Position numbers and translations under genes: made by a program
Notes under the pieces: model-generated
The model's input: the letters and a program-made list of their open reading frames with translations, nothing else
Databases searched by the model: none
What the model was told of the DNA's origin: nothing
Assembly: GCA_951828235.1 (NCBI GenBank)
Contig: OX639965.1
Location: forward strand, 3,034,129 to 3,098,128
DNA length: 64,000 nucleotides
DNA from: an uncultured Gammaproteobacteria bacterium
Lineage (GTDB): Bacteria > Pseudomonadota > Gammaproteobacteria > Steroidobacterales > Foliamicaceae
Direction of reading: 5' to 3'
Part shown: piece after piece, positions 55,974-64,000 of the stretch
How the letters are laid out: the number at the start of each line of letters is the position of its first letter
Numbering within the stretch: position 1 is the first letter of the stretch

Positions 55974-57038
55974 TCAGAGGGGTTTTACGGCGAACGTGTT
56001 GTAAAGAAACGAGTCCGAGGAACCCTTTTCGACATCCTCAAAGCCGGCTTTCGCGAGAAGTCCGGTGAAATCGGCTGCACCGAACGCCGGCGAAAAAGGC
56101 TCGCAGTTGTATTGCGCATCGTACGCGGCCCACATCCGGTTCGGCGGGGGAAGGCGGTCGGCATTGGGCGCGTCGATCACCGTAAAGGTACCGCCCGGGC
56201 GCAGCACGCGGAACGCTTCGCGAACGATCGGCTCGAAAGTGTGCTTCGGAACTTCATGAAAAAGGATGTAGGCGAATACCGTGTCGAACGTCCCGTCGGA
56301 GAACTCCAGATCCTCCGCCAGGCCCTGGTGGAAATGCACATCCACGTTCATGTCGGTCGCGCGCATGTGTGCATAGCGCAGCATAGGCAGCGCCACGTCC
56401 AGGCCGCGGACTTCGGCATCGGGATGCCGCTCCTTGAGAGCCGTGGTGCACTGCCCGATAGAGCAGCCCAGATCGAGGACCCGGCGCACTTGCCCGTCGG
56501 CCGGCAGCTTCATGACGTCCGCGCAGGAATCGTGGATCTCATCGAAGTCGTTGTCGCCCTGGTAGAAGACCCGCGTGCCGTGATAGAAGACATAGCCCGC
56601 CAGGTTGTCGCCGCAATAGCCGCCGGGCTGCAGGTGAATGTCCTGGCAGGCGGACTCCGGCGCCACGAAATCCGGATCGTAGTGCAAGCGGCCCCGATTG
56701 CGCTCTTCCGCCTCCGTCAGCTGCCCCTCCCAGTACTCGCGGTCTGCGGCGTAGGAATCCTGCAGCTTTTGCCAGGCCAGCTGCTGCTGGCTGCGCATGA
56801 GCCGCTTCCATCCCTGCACCGCCGGGATCTGATCGACTTGAGGCGCGAGCTGGGCAAATTCATCTCGCGTGATGGCCGGCGGCAAACCGGCCGCCGCGGC
56901 AATGCTGCTGACGTCCCCGGCAATCCGGGGGAACCACGACCGAATCGCGAAGTTGCGAACCTCGGTCATGTATTCCATGTGGCTGGCGTCCTCCCTTCTC
57001 GGAGGCTCGGGGTGCTTGCCTGCATTTCGCTGTTCCAT
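55974..57038 (-). CDS. SAM-dependent methyltransferase of the three-copy cassette (copy 3)
   Basis: A 354-residue class I methyltransferase, the most divergent of the three copies. The N-terminal region includes DIHLQPGGYCGDNLAGYVFYHG, with His135 and GGY139-141 in the family signature. The SAM site is LDLGCSIGQCTTAL (188-201), with VRGLDVA and EAFRVLRPGGTFTVIDAP. Here the small helical gene lies upstream, 42 bases before this one, the reverse order of copies 1 and 2. It is preceded by a phytanoyl-CoA dioxygenase-like gene and followed by two flavoenzymes. Confidence 0.88.
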   Translation of the reverse strand: MEQRNAGKHPEPPRREDASHMEYMTEVRNFAIRSWFPRIAGDVSSIAAAAGLPPAITRDEFAQLAPQVDQIPAVQGWKRLMRSQQQLAWQKLQDSYAADREYWEGQLTEAEERNRGRLHYDPDFVAPESACQDIHLQPGGYCGDNLAGYVFYHGTRVFYQGDNDFDEIHDSCADVMKLPADGQVRRVLDLGCSIGQCTTALKERHPDAEVRGLDVALPMLRYAHMRATDMNVDVHFHQGLAEDLEFSDGTFDTVFAYILFHEVPKHTFEPIVREAFRVLRPGGTFTVIDAPNADRLPPPNRMWAAYDAQYNCEPFSPAFGAADFTGLLAKAGFEDVEKGSSDSFLYNTFAVKPL

Positions 57039-57080
57039 ATTGGTTTTCCTGATCGGTTGAGCGGACCGGGAGCCCGCAGA

Positions 57081-57413
57081 TTATGTTGCCGCAGTCCCTG
57101 ATTCGGACTGCATGGTGCGGAGCGGATCCAGCAGGCGGTTCACCAGGGCCGACAGTTCCTGCTTCCTCTCCTCGGTATCCGCCTCCGAGTGGTTCTCGAT
57201 TTCTTCCGGCGCCACGATCCCTTTTGAATGAAGCAAACTCTCCAGGGCCCTGCGCCGATCCCGCTCGATCCACAACTCCCCGCCAAGCACAATGACCGCC
57301 TCAAACAGGCGATCCATCAGCGGATGGGGAAGAAAGTGCGGCTCCTCGCCCGGGCCCGGCAAGCCGATGCTTTCCACCTGCGCCCGGGACAGTTCATCGT
57401 GTTTGGTATTCAT
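57081..57413 (-). CDS. Small helical partner protein of the methyltransferase cassette (copy 3)
   Basis: A 110-residue protein. The core ELWIERDRRRALESLL (46-61), Gly65, Ile72 and His75 align without gaps with the other copies. The LVNRL helix (90-94) is shifted by two residues. A 25-residue extension precedes the core. It lies between the dioxygenase-like gene and the methyltransferase, with gaps of 35 and 42 bases. Confidence 0.82.
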   Translation of the reverse strand: MNTKHDELSRAQVESIGLPGPGEEPHFLPHPLMDRLFEAVIVLGGELWIERDRRRALESLLHSKGIVAPEEIENHSEADTEERKQELSALVNRLLDPLRTMQSESGTAAT

Positions 57414-57448
57414 GCTTCGCCTCCCCGGACTTGCCCGTGCATGTTCCG

Positions 57449-58378
57449 TCAGCCCGCCTTTTGCGCTTCCATCGCGCGCTTGAACGCTTCGTATTCGTTG
57501 ATGTCGGTGCGCCGCTCACGGCTCCAACTGGTGGCGAAGCCGGTAGGGAAATCGGCATCGCCGTCCCGGTAGCCGTCCTGCGACCAAAGGACCGGGAAAA
57601 GCGGTCCTCCCGGCGGCTCCCCCTCGATCATTTCATCGAAGCTGACGCCGGCCAGGTTTACGCAGTCCGGTCTCGGATGCCAGCGGATATCGTCCCCGAA
57701 GACCCGTATCGACAGTGCGATCCGCCAGTCGTCCGCATTATTGCCGTGCGAATAATGCAGCGTCCATGGATGCACAATCAGGATGTCGCCGGGGTCCATC
57801 GCCCATTTCAGGAAGCGGTTGGCGGGATCGGCGCGGAGTTTGTCCTCATCCGGATGGGGCTCCCGGTCGGCCGGCCTCTGCATCTGCCGGGCGTTGGGCG
57901 AGAACAGCCAGTAGCGCACGTCCTGGCTCTGCGAACCCGCAATGCACTCCAGCGAATTCTCTTCGGCGATCGGCGTCAGCGGCACCCATATCGAGGGCAC
58001 CATCTTGCCGACCGTGGGCCAGCCCATCCGGTCGCAGTGCCATATGGTTTTCTTGCTGGAGCGCGGAGGCTTGACGAAGAACTCGTCAAAGAAAAAGCGC
58101 ACCATGCCCGACCTCATCACCCGGGCGGCCGCCTCGGCCACCGGCGACTCGAACACGAACTTCCGGAATTCCGGCACCTTGCGCGACATGTAGCGGCCCG
58201 GGTAGGTGGGCAAGAGGCCGAAATCCTCGTTGTCTATGGCAATCCGCCTGGCGGCCGGAATCAGCGAATCGATCCAGCGCCGCCCCACTATGCTCCGCAG
58301 GCAAACGACGCCGTCGCGCTCGTAGGTCTCCATTTCTTCGGTGGTAATGGGGCGGCACGGTTCGGGCAATGTGGTCAT
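57449..58378 (-). CDS. Phytanoyl-CoA dioxygenase (PhyH) family oxygenase
   Basis: A 309-residue Fe(II)/2-oxoglutarate-dependent oxygenase. The iron ligands are in WHCDRMGW (His114, Asp116) and the distal HYSHGNN segment (His208), with Arg219 in WRIALSIR as the likely 2-oxoglutarate partner. PhyH-family enzymes hydroxylate lipids, amino acids or secondary metabolites. It starts the five-gene minus-strand run and diverges from the aldehyde dehydrogenase. The substrate is unknown. The neighbours suggest a small molecule that is also methylated and oxidised by flavoenzymes. Confidence 0.9.
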   Translation of the reverse strand: MTTLPEPCRPITTEEMETYERDGVVCLRSIVGRRWIDSLIPAARRIAIDNEDFGLLPTYPGRYMSRKVPEFRKFVFESPVAEAAARVMRSGMVRFFFDEFFVKPPRSSKKTIWHCDRMGWPTVGKMVPSIWVPLTPIAEENSLECIAGSQSQDVRYWLFSPNARQMQRPADREPHPDEDKLRADPANRFLKWAMDPGDILIVHPWTLHYSHGNNADDWRIALSIRVFGDDIRWHPRPDCVNLAGVSFDEMIEGEPPGGPLFPVLWSQDGYRDGDADFPTGFATSWSRERRTDINEYEAFKRAMEAQKAG

Positions 58379-58476
58379 GGTCAGTCAGGCCGTCGCAGCG
58401 GTTATCCGGCAAATGTACACGAGACCTGTCCCAAACCGCCAATAGAAAACGCGTTGCCCTGCCATAAATGCGATGA

Positions 58477-60024
58477 ATGGCGACTTTACGGTGTCAGCCG
58501 CGCTGCATAGAATCAGCAATCCTTGTCAGGAGGGGCATCGCCATAGAAACGTCAACCCACACGAGCGGGCGGCTGAACCGGCCGCAGGCTCATTTCATCA
58601 ACGGCGAACGGGTGGCCAGCGGGCCATTGCGCGCCGTACTGGACCCGGGGACCGGGAACACAATCTCTCAATTGCACCTTGGCGGACAGGAAGAGGTCGA
58701 CGCCGCGGTAGCGGCCGCACGCGCGGCGCTGCCGGCCTGGTCCGCGCTGGCGCCGGACGAGCGCGCCAGGCTAATGCTCAGGTTCGCGGAGCTGATGGAA
58801 GGCAACGCGGAGCAGATTTCCGAGCTTTCGGTCCTGGACGGCGGATTGCCGCGCATGATCGCGGAAGGCGCTTCACCGTTTGCATCCCTTTTTCTGCGCT
58901 ATTACGCGGGATGGACCAGCAAGATTACCGGCAAGACCATGCCGTCCGCGGCCCTGGGCAAGTCACCCAGGGACCTGCTCGCCTACACGCTAAGGGAACC
59001 GATCGGCGTGGTGGGCGCGATTACGCCCTGGAATTACCCGTTCGGAATGGAAATGCTCAAGATCGCTCCGGTACTGGCGTCCGGCTGCACGCTGGTGCTG
59101 AAACCGGCCGAAGACGCTCCCGTAGCGGGGTTGCTGATGGCCGAGCTGGCCCACGAGGCTGGCTTCCCGGAAGGTGTGTTCAACGTCGTCAACGGGCTGG
59201 GTGAAGAAGCCGGCGCCGCGCTGTCCGCGCACGATGACGTCGACAAGATCGCCTTCACCGGTTCGACCGAGGTCGGGCGGATCATCGTCAAGGCCGCCGC
59301 GGGCAACCTGAAAAAGGTCTCGCTCGAACTGGGAGGGAAGTCCCCGGTGTTCGTTTTCCCGGATGCGGACCTGGCGGCCGCCGTCCCCGGAGTGGCCATG
59401 GCCGGATTTCTGCTGTCGGGCCAGAACTGCGTTTGCGGCAGCCGCCTGTTCGTCCATGAGAAGATCGCCGACGACCTGGCGGCGGGAATCGCCGCGTTCG
59501 CAGGCAACATGCAGATCGGTCCGGGCACGGACCCGGCCAACATGATCGGGCCGCTGATTTCGGAACGTCAGTGCGAGCGGGTCGAGGGAATGATTGCCCG
59601 CGCCGAGAAGGAAGGCGCGCGGCGAGTCTCCGGCGGCAATCGCGTGCACCGCGACGGCTGGTTCATCGAGCCGACGCTGTTTGCGGAGTGCGGGCCGGAC
59701 ATGCAGATTGTCCGCGAGGAAGTCTTCGGCCCGGTAATCTCGATGCAGACTTTTTCCGACGACGAGGATTTCGAGTCGCTGGCGGCCCGCGGGAATGACA
59801 CGACCTACGGGCTGTCCGGCAGCGTCTGGACGCGGGACCTGGAGACCGCGATGCGCATGACCCGGCTGATCGATGCCGGCCAGGTGGGGGTCAACTGCCA
59901 TGCGGCCATGGATCCGACGATGCCGTTCGGGGGCAACAAGCAGTCCGGCTGGGGGCGCGAGTTCGGCGAGGCGGCGCTGGATCTCTACACGAAGACCAAG
60001 GCGGTAACGCTGTCCTGGTCGTAA
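58477..60024 (+). CDS. NAD(P)-dependent aldehyde dehydrogenase
   Basis: An enzyme of up to 515 residues that oxidises an aldehyde to an acid. The nucleotide-binding PWNYPFGMEMLKIAPVLASGCTLVLKPAEDAP, the FTGSTEVGRIIVKAA segment, the catalytic Glu in LELGGKSP and the Cys in SGQNCVCGS are all present. The start is uncertain. The only ATG (58477) lies ahead of a TAGAAT -10-like box (58508-58513). A near-perfect ribosome site AGGAGGGG (58528-58535) instead points to an ATA at 58543, which would be a rare start codon. It diverges from the dioxygenase gene. Confidence 0.9.
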   Translation: MATLRCQPRCIESAILVRRGIAIETSTHTSGRLNRPQAHFINGERVASGPLRAVLDPGTGNTISQLHLGGQEEVDAAVAAARAALPAWSALAPDERARLMLRFAELMEGNAEQISELSVLDGGLPRMIAEGASPFASLFLRYYAGWTSKITGKTMPSAALGKSPRDLLAYTLREPIGVVGAITPWNYPFGMEMLKIAPVLASGCTLVLKPAEDAPVAGLLMAELAHEAGFPEGVFNVVNGLGEEAGAALSAHDDVDKIAFTGSTEVGRIIVKAAAGNLKKVSLELGGKSPVFVFPDADLAAAVPGVAMAGFLLSGQNCVCGSRLFVHEKIADDLAAGIAAFAGNMQIGPGTDPANMIGPLISERQCERVEGMIARAEKEGARRVSGGNRVHRDGWFIEPTLFAECGPDMQIVREEVFGPVISMQTFSDDEDFESLAARGNDTTYGLSGSVWTRDLETAMRMTRLIDAGQVGVNCHAAMDPTMPFGGNKQSGWGREFGEAALDLYTKTKAVTLSWS

Positions 60025-60112
60025 AGCGGCCCGGGAGAGAGGGCCTCCCGCCCTCCAATGCCCACACGAGGCAAATTCTCCCACGCGGCAATAATCTGGC
60101 GGCAAAAACGGT

Positions 60113-60910
60113 ATGCCACTGATTTCCGTTGGGGCGGCGGAGCTTTTCGTCGAGGAGCAAGGCGAGGGGGAGGTCTTGCTGCTGGTGGCGGGTCTGGGCG
60201 GATCGGGGACGTTCTGGCGCAAGCAGGCGGCCTATTTTTCGCAGCGCTACCGGGTCATCACCTACGATCATCGCGGCGTGGGGCGCAGCCCCGAGACGTC
60301 GCTGCACAGCAGCGTCGGCGAAATGGCGGACGATGCGCTGGCGCTGATGGACGCGCTTGGTATCGATGCGGCGCACCTGGTCGGTCATTCCACCGGCGGG
60401 GCGATCGGGCAGCACCTGGCGCTGCGGGCGCCGGACCGGATTCGGTCGCTGGTTCTCAGTTCAAGCTGGGCCGGGCCTACGCCGCTGTTCGTCGAACTGT
60501 TCCAGCTCCGGCGGAAAATCCTGCTGGACGCTGGCGCCGAGAGTTACCTGTTCTCGGGTACCCTGCTGGTCACACCGGCCTGGGCGATCGAGGACTCATA
60601 CCCCGGGAGAGAGAAGATCGTCGCGGAGCGTCTCAAGGTGTTTCCGGGGGTCGAGGCGGAACTGGGGCGGCTGAATGCCGTCATGACGCACGACCTCAGA
60701 GAGGAAATCCACGGAATCCGCGTCCCGACCGGCGTCATTTCGGCAAAAGACGACGTCCTCACGCCCCCCGGCATGGCGCGGGAACTTGCCGAGCGGATTC
60801 CAGGTGCGCGCCGGGTGCTGCTGCCGGAAGGCGGGCACTTCTGCACGGTGACCGTGGCGGAACAGTACAACAGCGAACTGTCCCGCCTTTTGCGAGCGAT
60901 CAACTCCTGA
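60113..60910 (+). CDS. Alpha/beta hydrolase (RutD/3-oxoadipate enol-lactonase like)
   Basis: A 265-residue hydrolase. The nucleophile elbow GHSTGG, the acid in ISAKDDVLTPP and the His in LPEGGHFCTV form a complete catalytic triad. The oxyanion segment GLGGSGTFW follows the first strands. It hydrolyses an ester, amide or lactone, and the RutD/PcaD-like size and motifs fit. It follows the dehydrogenase after 88 bases and converges on the MFS gene with only 9 bases between the stops. Confidence 0.9.
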   Translation: MPLISVGAAELFVEEQGEGEVLLLVAGLGGSGTFWRKQAAYFSQRYRVITYDHRGVGRSPETSLHSSVGEMADDALALMDALGIDAAHLVGHSTGGAIGQHLALRAPDRIRSLVLSSSWAGPTPLFVELFQLRRKILLDAGAESYLFSGTLLVTPAWAIEDSYPGREKIVAERLKVFPGVEAELGRLNAVMTHDLREEIHGIRVPTGVISAKDDVLTPPGMARELAERIPGARRVLLPEGGHFCTVTVAEQYNSELSRLLRAINS

Positions 60911-60919
60911 AATACGACA

Positions 60920-62305
60920 CTAGGCCGAAGCTTCGGCCAGCTGCGCGCGCAGCGGCCGCCAGCCGGCCAATGTAAACATGCTTCCGACGGCCAGGAGCAG
61001 CGGCACTGCGATCATCAGCGACCATCCCACGGCGGCTTCATCGGCGAATACGCGGTCGGTGAACTGGGCGACCAGCCAGGGGCCGCCGGCCTGGCCCAGA
61101 ATGTTCGCAACCAGCAGGTAAATCGCCACGAGCTGGGCGCGGAACTGCGGCGGCGAGACCATCGGAAGCGCCGCCACGCCGCCGCCGAAGGGCATGGCGC
61201 CGAACAGCACCGCCGGCGCCAGGCATGCGACCGCAACCATCGGATCGGACGCAAGAGGTATCGCAACGGCAAAAGGCATTGCCAGCAGCGCGCCGAAAGT
61301 GGAGGTCTTTAGATTGGCGTCGCGATGGCCGCGGGCCTGCAGGGCGTCCGTCAGCCAACCGCCGCCGACCACGCCTATCGTGGCGCAGACCAGGAAAACA
61401 AAGCCCTGGGCGTAGCCGATGTCTCCTGCCGACCAGCCATGGGTGCGAATGAAAAACGCCGGGATCCAGGCCCCCAAAGCAAACTGCGCCGCGGCCAGGA
61501 ACGAAATACCCACATAAATCGACAGGAACAGGCGGCGGTTGTTGCCGATATATCGCATGGCCTCCAGAAAGCCGCGCCGGTATGCATTTGAGCTTTGCAG
61601 GCTGGCAGGCGCCTTGCGTCTGGGCGGCTCCCGCACCGACAGGAAAAACCACACGGCGGCCGGAATGCCCGGCAAGGCGCCGAGGATGAACACGGCCTGC
61701 CACAGGTGCAACGGTCCCAAAAACGGCAGCGAAATTCCGTCGGCGGCCTGCAGTGCGTTGACGATGTATCCGCCCACCATCAGGGCGATGCCCGAACCGA
61801 AGAAACTGGAGGCGGTAAAAACGCTGATCGGCCGGGCCAGCCGCCTGGGCTTGAACAAGTCGGCCAGCAGGGAGAAACCCGCGGGCGTAAGCACCGCCTC
61901 GCCGACGCCCACCATCATCCGGGCGAAGAATAGCTGGGCATAGGTCTGCGCCAGACCACAGCAGATCGCAGCAACCGTCCAGGCGCAGATCCCGGCGGTA
62001 ATCAGCAGGCGCCGGTTGGCGCTGTCCGCGATTCGCCCCAGCGGGATTGCAACCAGCGCGTAGAAGACCGCGAAGGCAAAACCCTGCAGGAGGCTGATCT
62101 GCGTGTCGCTGACCAGCAGGTCGGCCTTGATGTCCTCCACCAGCAGGTTGATGATCTGCCGGTCGATGAACGCCACGACGCCGCACACGCACAGCACGAA
62201 GACCACGTACCAGCCGTAGCCTTCACCGGAAAGGCCGCCCTGGCGCGCCCTCGTGGAGTTTCCATCTGTTTCGGCGCCGCGGCGCCCGTCAGGGCCGGCG
62301 TTCAT
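60920..62305 (-). CDS. Major facilitator superfamily transporter (spinster-like)
   Basis: A 461-residue permease with 12 predicted helices. The opening AFIDRQIINLLVEDIKADLLVSDTQISLLQGFAFAVFYALVAIPLGRIAD closely parallels the transporter at 12.2-13.5 kb. The start overlaps the stop of the acyl-CoA synthetase gene (ATGA), so the two are coupled. The substrate may be an organic acid that the synthetase activates (inference). Confidence 0.88.
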   Translation of the reverse strand: MNAGPDGRRGAETDGNSTRARQGGLSGEGYGWYVVFVLCVCGVVAFIDRQIINLLVEDIKADLLVSDTQISLLQGFAFAVFYALVAIPLGRIADSANRRLLITAGICAWTVAAICCGLAQTYAQLFFARMMVGVGEAVLTPAGFSLLADLFKPRRLARPISVFTASSFFGSGIALMVGGYIVNALQAADGISLPFLGPLHLWQAVFILGALPGIPAAVWFFLSVREPPRRKAPASLQSSNAYRRGFLEAMRYIGNNRRLFLSIYVGISFLAAAQFALGAWIPAFFIRTHGWSAGDIGYAQGFVFLVCATIGVVGGGWLTDALQARGHRDANLKTSTFGALLAMPFAVAIPLASDPMVAVACLAPAVLFGAMPFGGGVAALPMVSPPQFRAQLVAIYLLVANILGQAGGPWLVAQFTDRVFADEAAVGWSLMIAVPLLLAVGSMFTLAGWRPLRAQLAEASA

Positions 62306-64000
62306 TCGGCGCGAATCCCGGCGCTTGTGAGCTTCGCTTCGACTTCTCCCAGGATCGTCGGGTCGTCGATCGTGGCGGGAAACGCATACTCAAGGCCGTC
62401 GGCGATTTTCGCCAGCACGCCGCGCAGGACCTTGCCGGAGCGCGTCTTGGGCAATCGATCCACCACCAGTGCCTTGCGGAAAGCGGCCACCGGGCCGATG
62501 TGCTCGCGGATCAGGGCGATGCACTCTTTCACTACCGCATCCTCTTCCCGCGAGATCCCGGACTTCAGACACAGAAATCCCAGCGGCACCTGCCCTTTCA
62601 GGGCGTCGGCGATACCGGTGACCGCGCACTCGGCCACGTCCGGGTGCATGGCGAGCACTTCCTCCAGCGCGCCGGTCGAAAGACGATGCCCGGCCACGTT
62701 GATGACATCGTCTGTCCGGGTCATGACGTAGAGATAGCCCTCGGCGTCCATGTAGCCGGCATCTCCGGTCGTATAGCAGCCGTCGAAGTCGCTCAGGTAG
62801 GTTTCTCGGAACCGTTCGTCGGCCTGCCAGAGCGTCGGCAGGGCCCCGGGCGGCAAGGGAAGCCGGCACACGATGGCGCCGGTCTCGCCCGCCGGAACTT
62901 CGGCGCCCGAATTATCGACCACCCGCACGTCCCAGCCCGGCAGCGCCTTGCCGGCCGAGCCCGCCCGCACGGGGAACAGGCCTTCGCCCAGCAGGTTCCC
63001 GGCAACCGCCCAGCCGGTCTCGGTCTGCCACCAGTGGTCGATTACCGGCACGCCGAGCACCTTCCCCGACCACTCCAGCGTATCCGGGTCGCATCGTTCG
63101 CCGGCCAGGAACAGCGCTCGAAGGCCGCTCAGGTCGTGCTGCCCGGCGTGGGCCAACTCGGGATCGTCCCTCTTGATCGCGCGAATCGCAGTCGGCGCGG
63201 TAAACAGCGCATTGACGCCATGCTGGCTGACGACCCGCCAGAAGGCGCCCGCGTCCGGCGTACCCACCGGCTTTCCTTCGTACAGCACGGAAGTGGCGCC
63301 GGCCAGCAGCGGCGCATAGACGATGTACGAATGTCCGACCACCCAGCCGATATCGGAGGCCGCCCAGAACACGTCGCCGGCAGCTATGCCGTACAGCGCC
63401 TTCATCGACCAGTGCAGCGCCACGGCGTGCCCGCCGTTGTCGCGCACGATGCCTTTGGGCTGTCCGGTCGTGCCGGACGTATAAAGGATGTAGAGAGGGT
63501 CGGTCGCCTTCACGGGGACGCAATCGGCAGGCTCGGCCGCTTGCACGAAGTCCGTCCATTCCACGTCGCCATCGGCTTTCAGTTCCGCTGCGAGCTCCGG
63601 ACGCTGCAGGAGGACGACAAGCTCCGGGCGATGCGCAGTCTGGGTCAGTGCATCGTCCAGCAGAGGCTTGTATTCCACAACGCGATTGGGTTCCAGGCCG
63701 CAACTGGCCGTGAGGATCAGCTTCGGGCGGGCCTGCGTTATCCGGGTCGCCAGTTCGCGTGCGGCAAAGCCACCGAAGACCACCGAGTGAATCACTCCAA
63801 GCCGGGCGCAGGCCAGCATGGCCATGACCGCCTCGGGAATCATCGGCATGTAGATCAGCGCCCGGTCGCCACGAGAAAGGCCGGCCGCCTGAATCGCCCC
63901 TGCCAGTTGCGCCACCTGATCGCGAAGCTCTGCATAGGTAAAGCGGCGGATGGCGCCGGTCATGGCGCTGTCGTAAATCAGCGCCGTACGGTCCGCCGCC
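62302..64000 (-). CDS. prpE: Propionyl-CoA synthetase-like acyl-CoA synthetase (N-terminus beyond window)
   Basis: The last 566 or so codons of an AMP-forming acyl-CoA synthetase. The frame stays open to the window edge, and the edge sequence (ADRTALIYDSAM) continues the family pattern, so the ATG at 63963 is internal. Diagnostic motifs: YILYTSGTTGQPKGIVRDNGGHAVALHWSM, DIGWVVGHSYIVYAPLLAGATSVLYEGKPVGTPDAGAFWR, HWWQTETGW, TGDAGYMDAEGYLYVMTRTDDVINVAGHRLSTG and the catalytic lysine in KTRSGKVLRG. The RDNGGH segment favours PrpE/ACSS3 over acetyl-CoA synthetase. It is coupled to the downstream MFS gene. Confidence 0.88.
   Translation of the reverse strand, partial: AADRTALIYDSAMTGAIRRFTYAELRDQVAQLAGAIQAAGLSRGDRALIYMPMIPEAVMAMLACARLGVIHSVVFGGFAARELATRITQARPKLILTASCGLEPNRVVEYKPLLDDALTQTAHRPELVVLLQRPELAAELKADGDVEWTDFVQAAEPADCVPVKATDPLYILYTSGTTGQPKGIVRDNGGHAVALHWSMKALYGIAAGDVFWAASDIGWVVGHSYIVYAPLLAGATSVLYEGKPVGTPDAGAFWRVVSQHGVNALFTAPTAIRAIKRDDPELAHAGQHDLSGLRALFLAGERCDPDTLEWSGKVLGVPVIDHWWQTETGWAVAGNLLGEGLFPVRAGSAGKALPGWDVRVVDNSGAEVPAGETGAIVCRLPLPPGALPTLWQADERFRETYLSDFDGCYTTGDAGYMDAEGYLYVMTRTDDVINVAGHRLSTGALEEVLAMHPDVAECAVTGIADALKGQVPLGFLCLKSGISREEDAVVKECIALIREHIGPVAAFRKALVVDRLPKTRSGKVLRGVLAKIADGLEYAFPATIDDPTILGEVEAKLTSAGIRAE

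Noticed and set aside
60912..60922. Short match (TAGTGTCGT on the minus strand) to the outer end of the MITE terminal repeat, also overlapping a TAG stop codon
   Set aside because: Nine bases are expected by chance about once in a window of this size, and the similarity stops right after. It was not called as a second element.

Overview
The window looks like the chromosome of a high-GC, free-living or host-associated Gammaproteobacterium (inference). The fused aspartate kinase-homoserine dehydrogenase ThrA, the long-type PurB next to MnmA, and RND, TRAP and TonB envelope systems all fit that group. No rRNA, CRISPR array, transposase or integrase was seen. Coding density is high, and many neighbours share ATGA or GTGA stop/start overlaps.

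Layout. 0-3.4 kb: a secreted unknown, tRNA-Arg(CCT) and a TonB-dependent receptor. 3.4-6.2 kb: a mevalonate-pathway pair, in which HMG-CoA reductase and mevalonate kinase are fused in one polypeptide, followed by type I IPP isomerase. 6.2-10.1 kb: fumC, diverging from purB-mnmA. 10.2-16.7 kb: secreted unknowns, an RRM RNA-binding protein with a structured leader, an MFS/oxidoreductase pair, a secreted VOC protein and a choice-of-anchor-B lipoprotein. 16.7-18.1 kb: methyltransferase cassette 1. 18.1-24.3 kb: a CusCBA copper/silver efflux operon led by a small Cys-rich exported protein. 24.3-33.7 kb: tandem duplicated MFS genes, a GPH-type symporter, aconitase, an ABC-2 exporter and TatD. 33.7-35.6 kb: an AT-richer island with an AAA ATPase and an RloB-like protein, a probable AbiL-type defence pair. 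35.7-42 kb: GST, thrC, thrA and a hipBA toxin-antitoxin with a striking operator array. 42-47.5 kb: a divergent TRAP-transporter cluster with oxidoreductases and an AhpD-like protein. 47.5-47.8 kb: a MITE-like element with 32-bp perfect terminal inverted repeats. 47.8-53.2 kb: aldo/keto reductase, GPH symporter, methyltransferase cassette 2 and a tandem duplication of a Uma2-family gene. 53.2-58.4 kb: an oxidative/tailoring operon (phytanoyl-CoA dioxygenase, small protein, methyltransferase cassette 3, FAD oxidase, FAD monooxygenase). 58.4-64 kb: aldehyde dehydrogenase, alpha/beta hydrolase, MFS transporter and a propionyl-CoA-synthetase-like enzyme cut by the window edge.

The most interesting signal is a two-gene module that occurs three times, at 16.7, 50.2 and 57 kb. 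Each copy has a class I SAM methyltransferase with an unusual N-terminal region carrying an H-x3-G-G-[W/Y] motif, next to a 96-110 residue helical protein. The three small proteins align without gaps over about 35 residues. I know of no named system with this layout. It looks like a methyltransferase with a dedicated partner subunit, reused with different enzymes. The HMGR-mevalonate kinase fusion is the second highlight.
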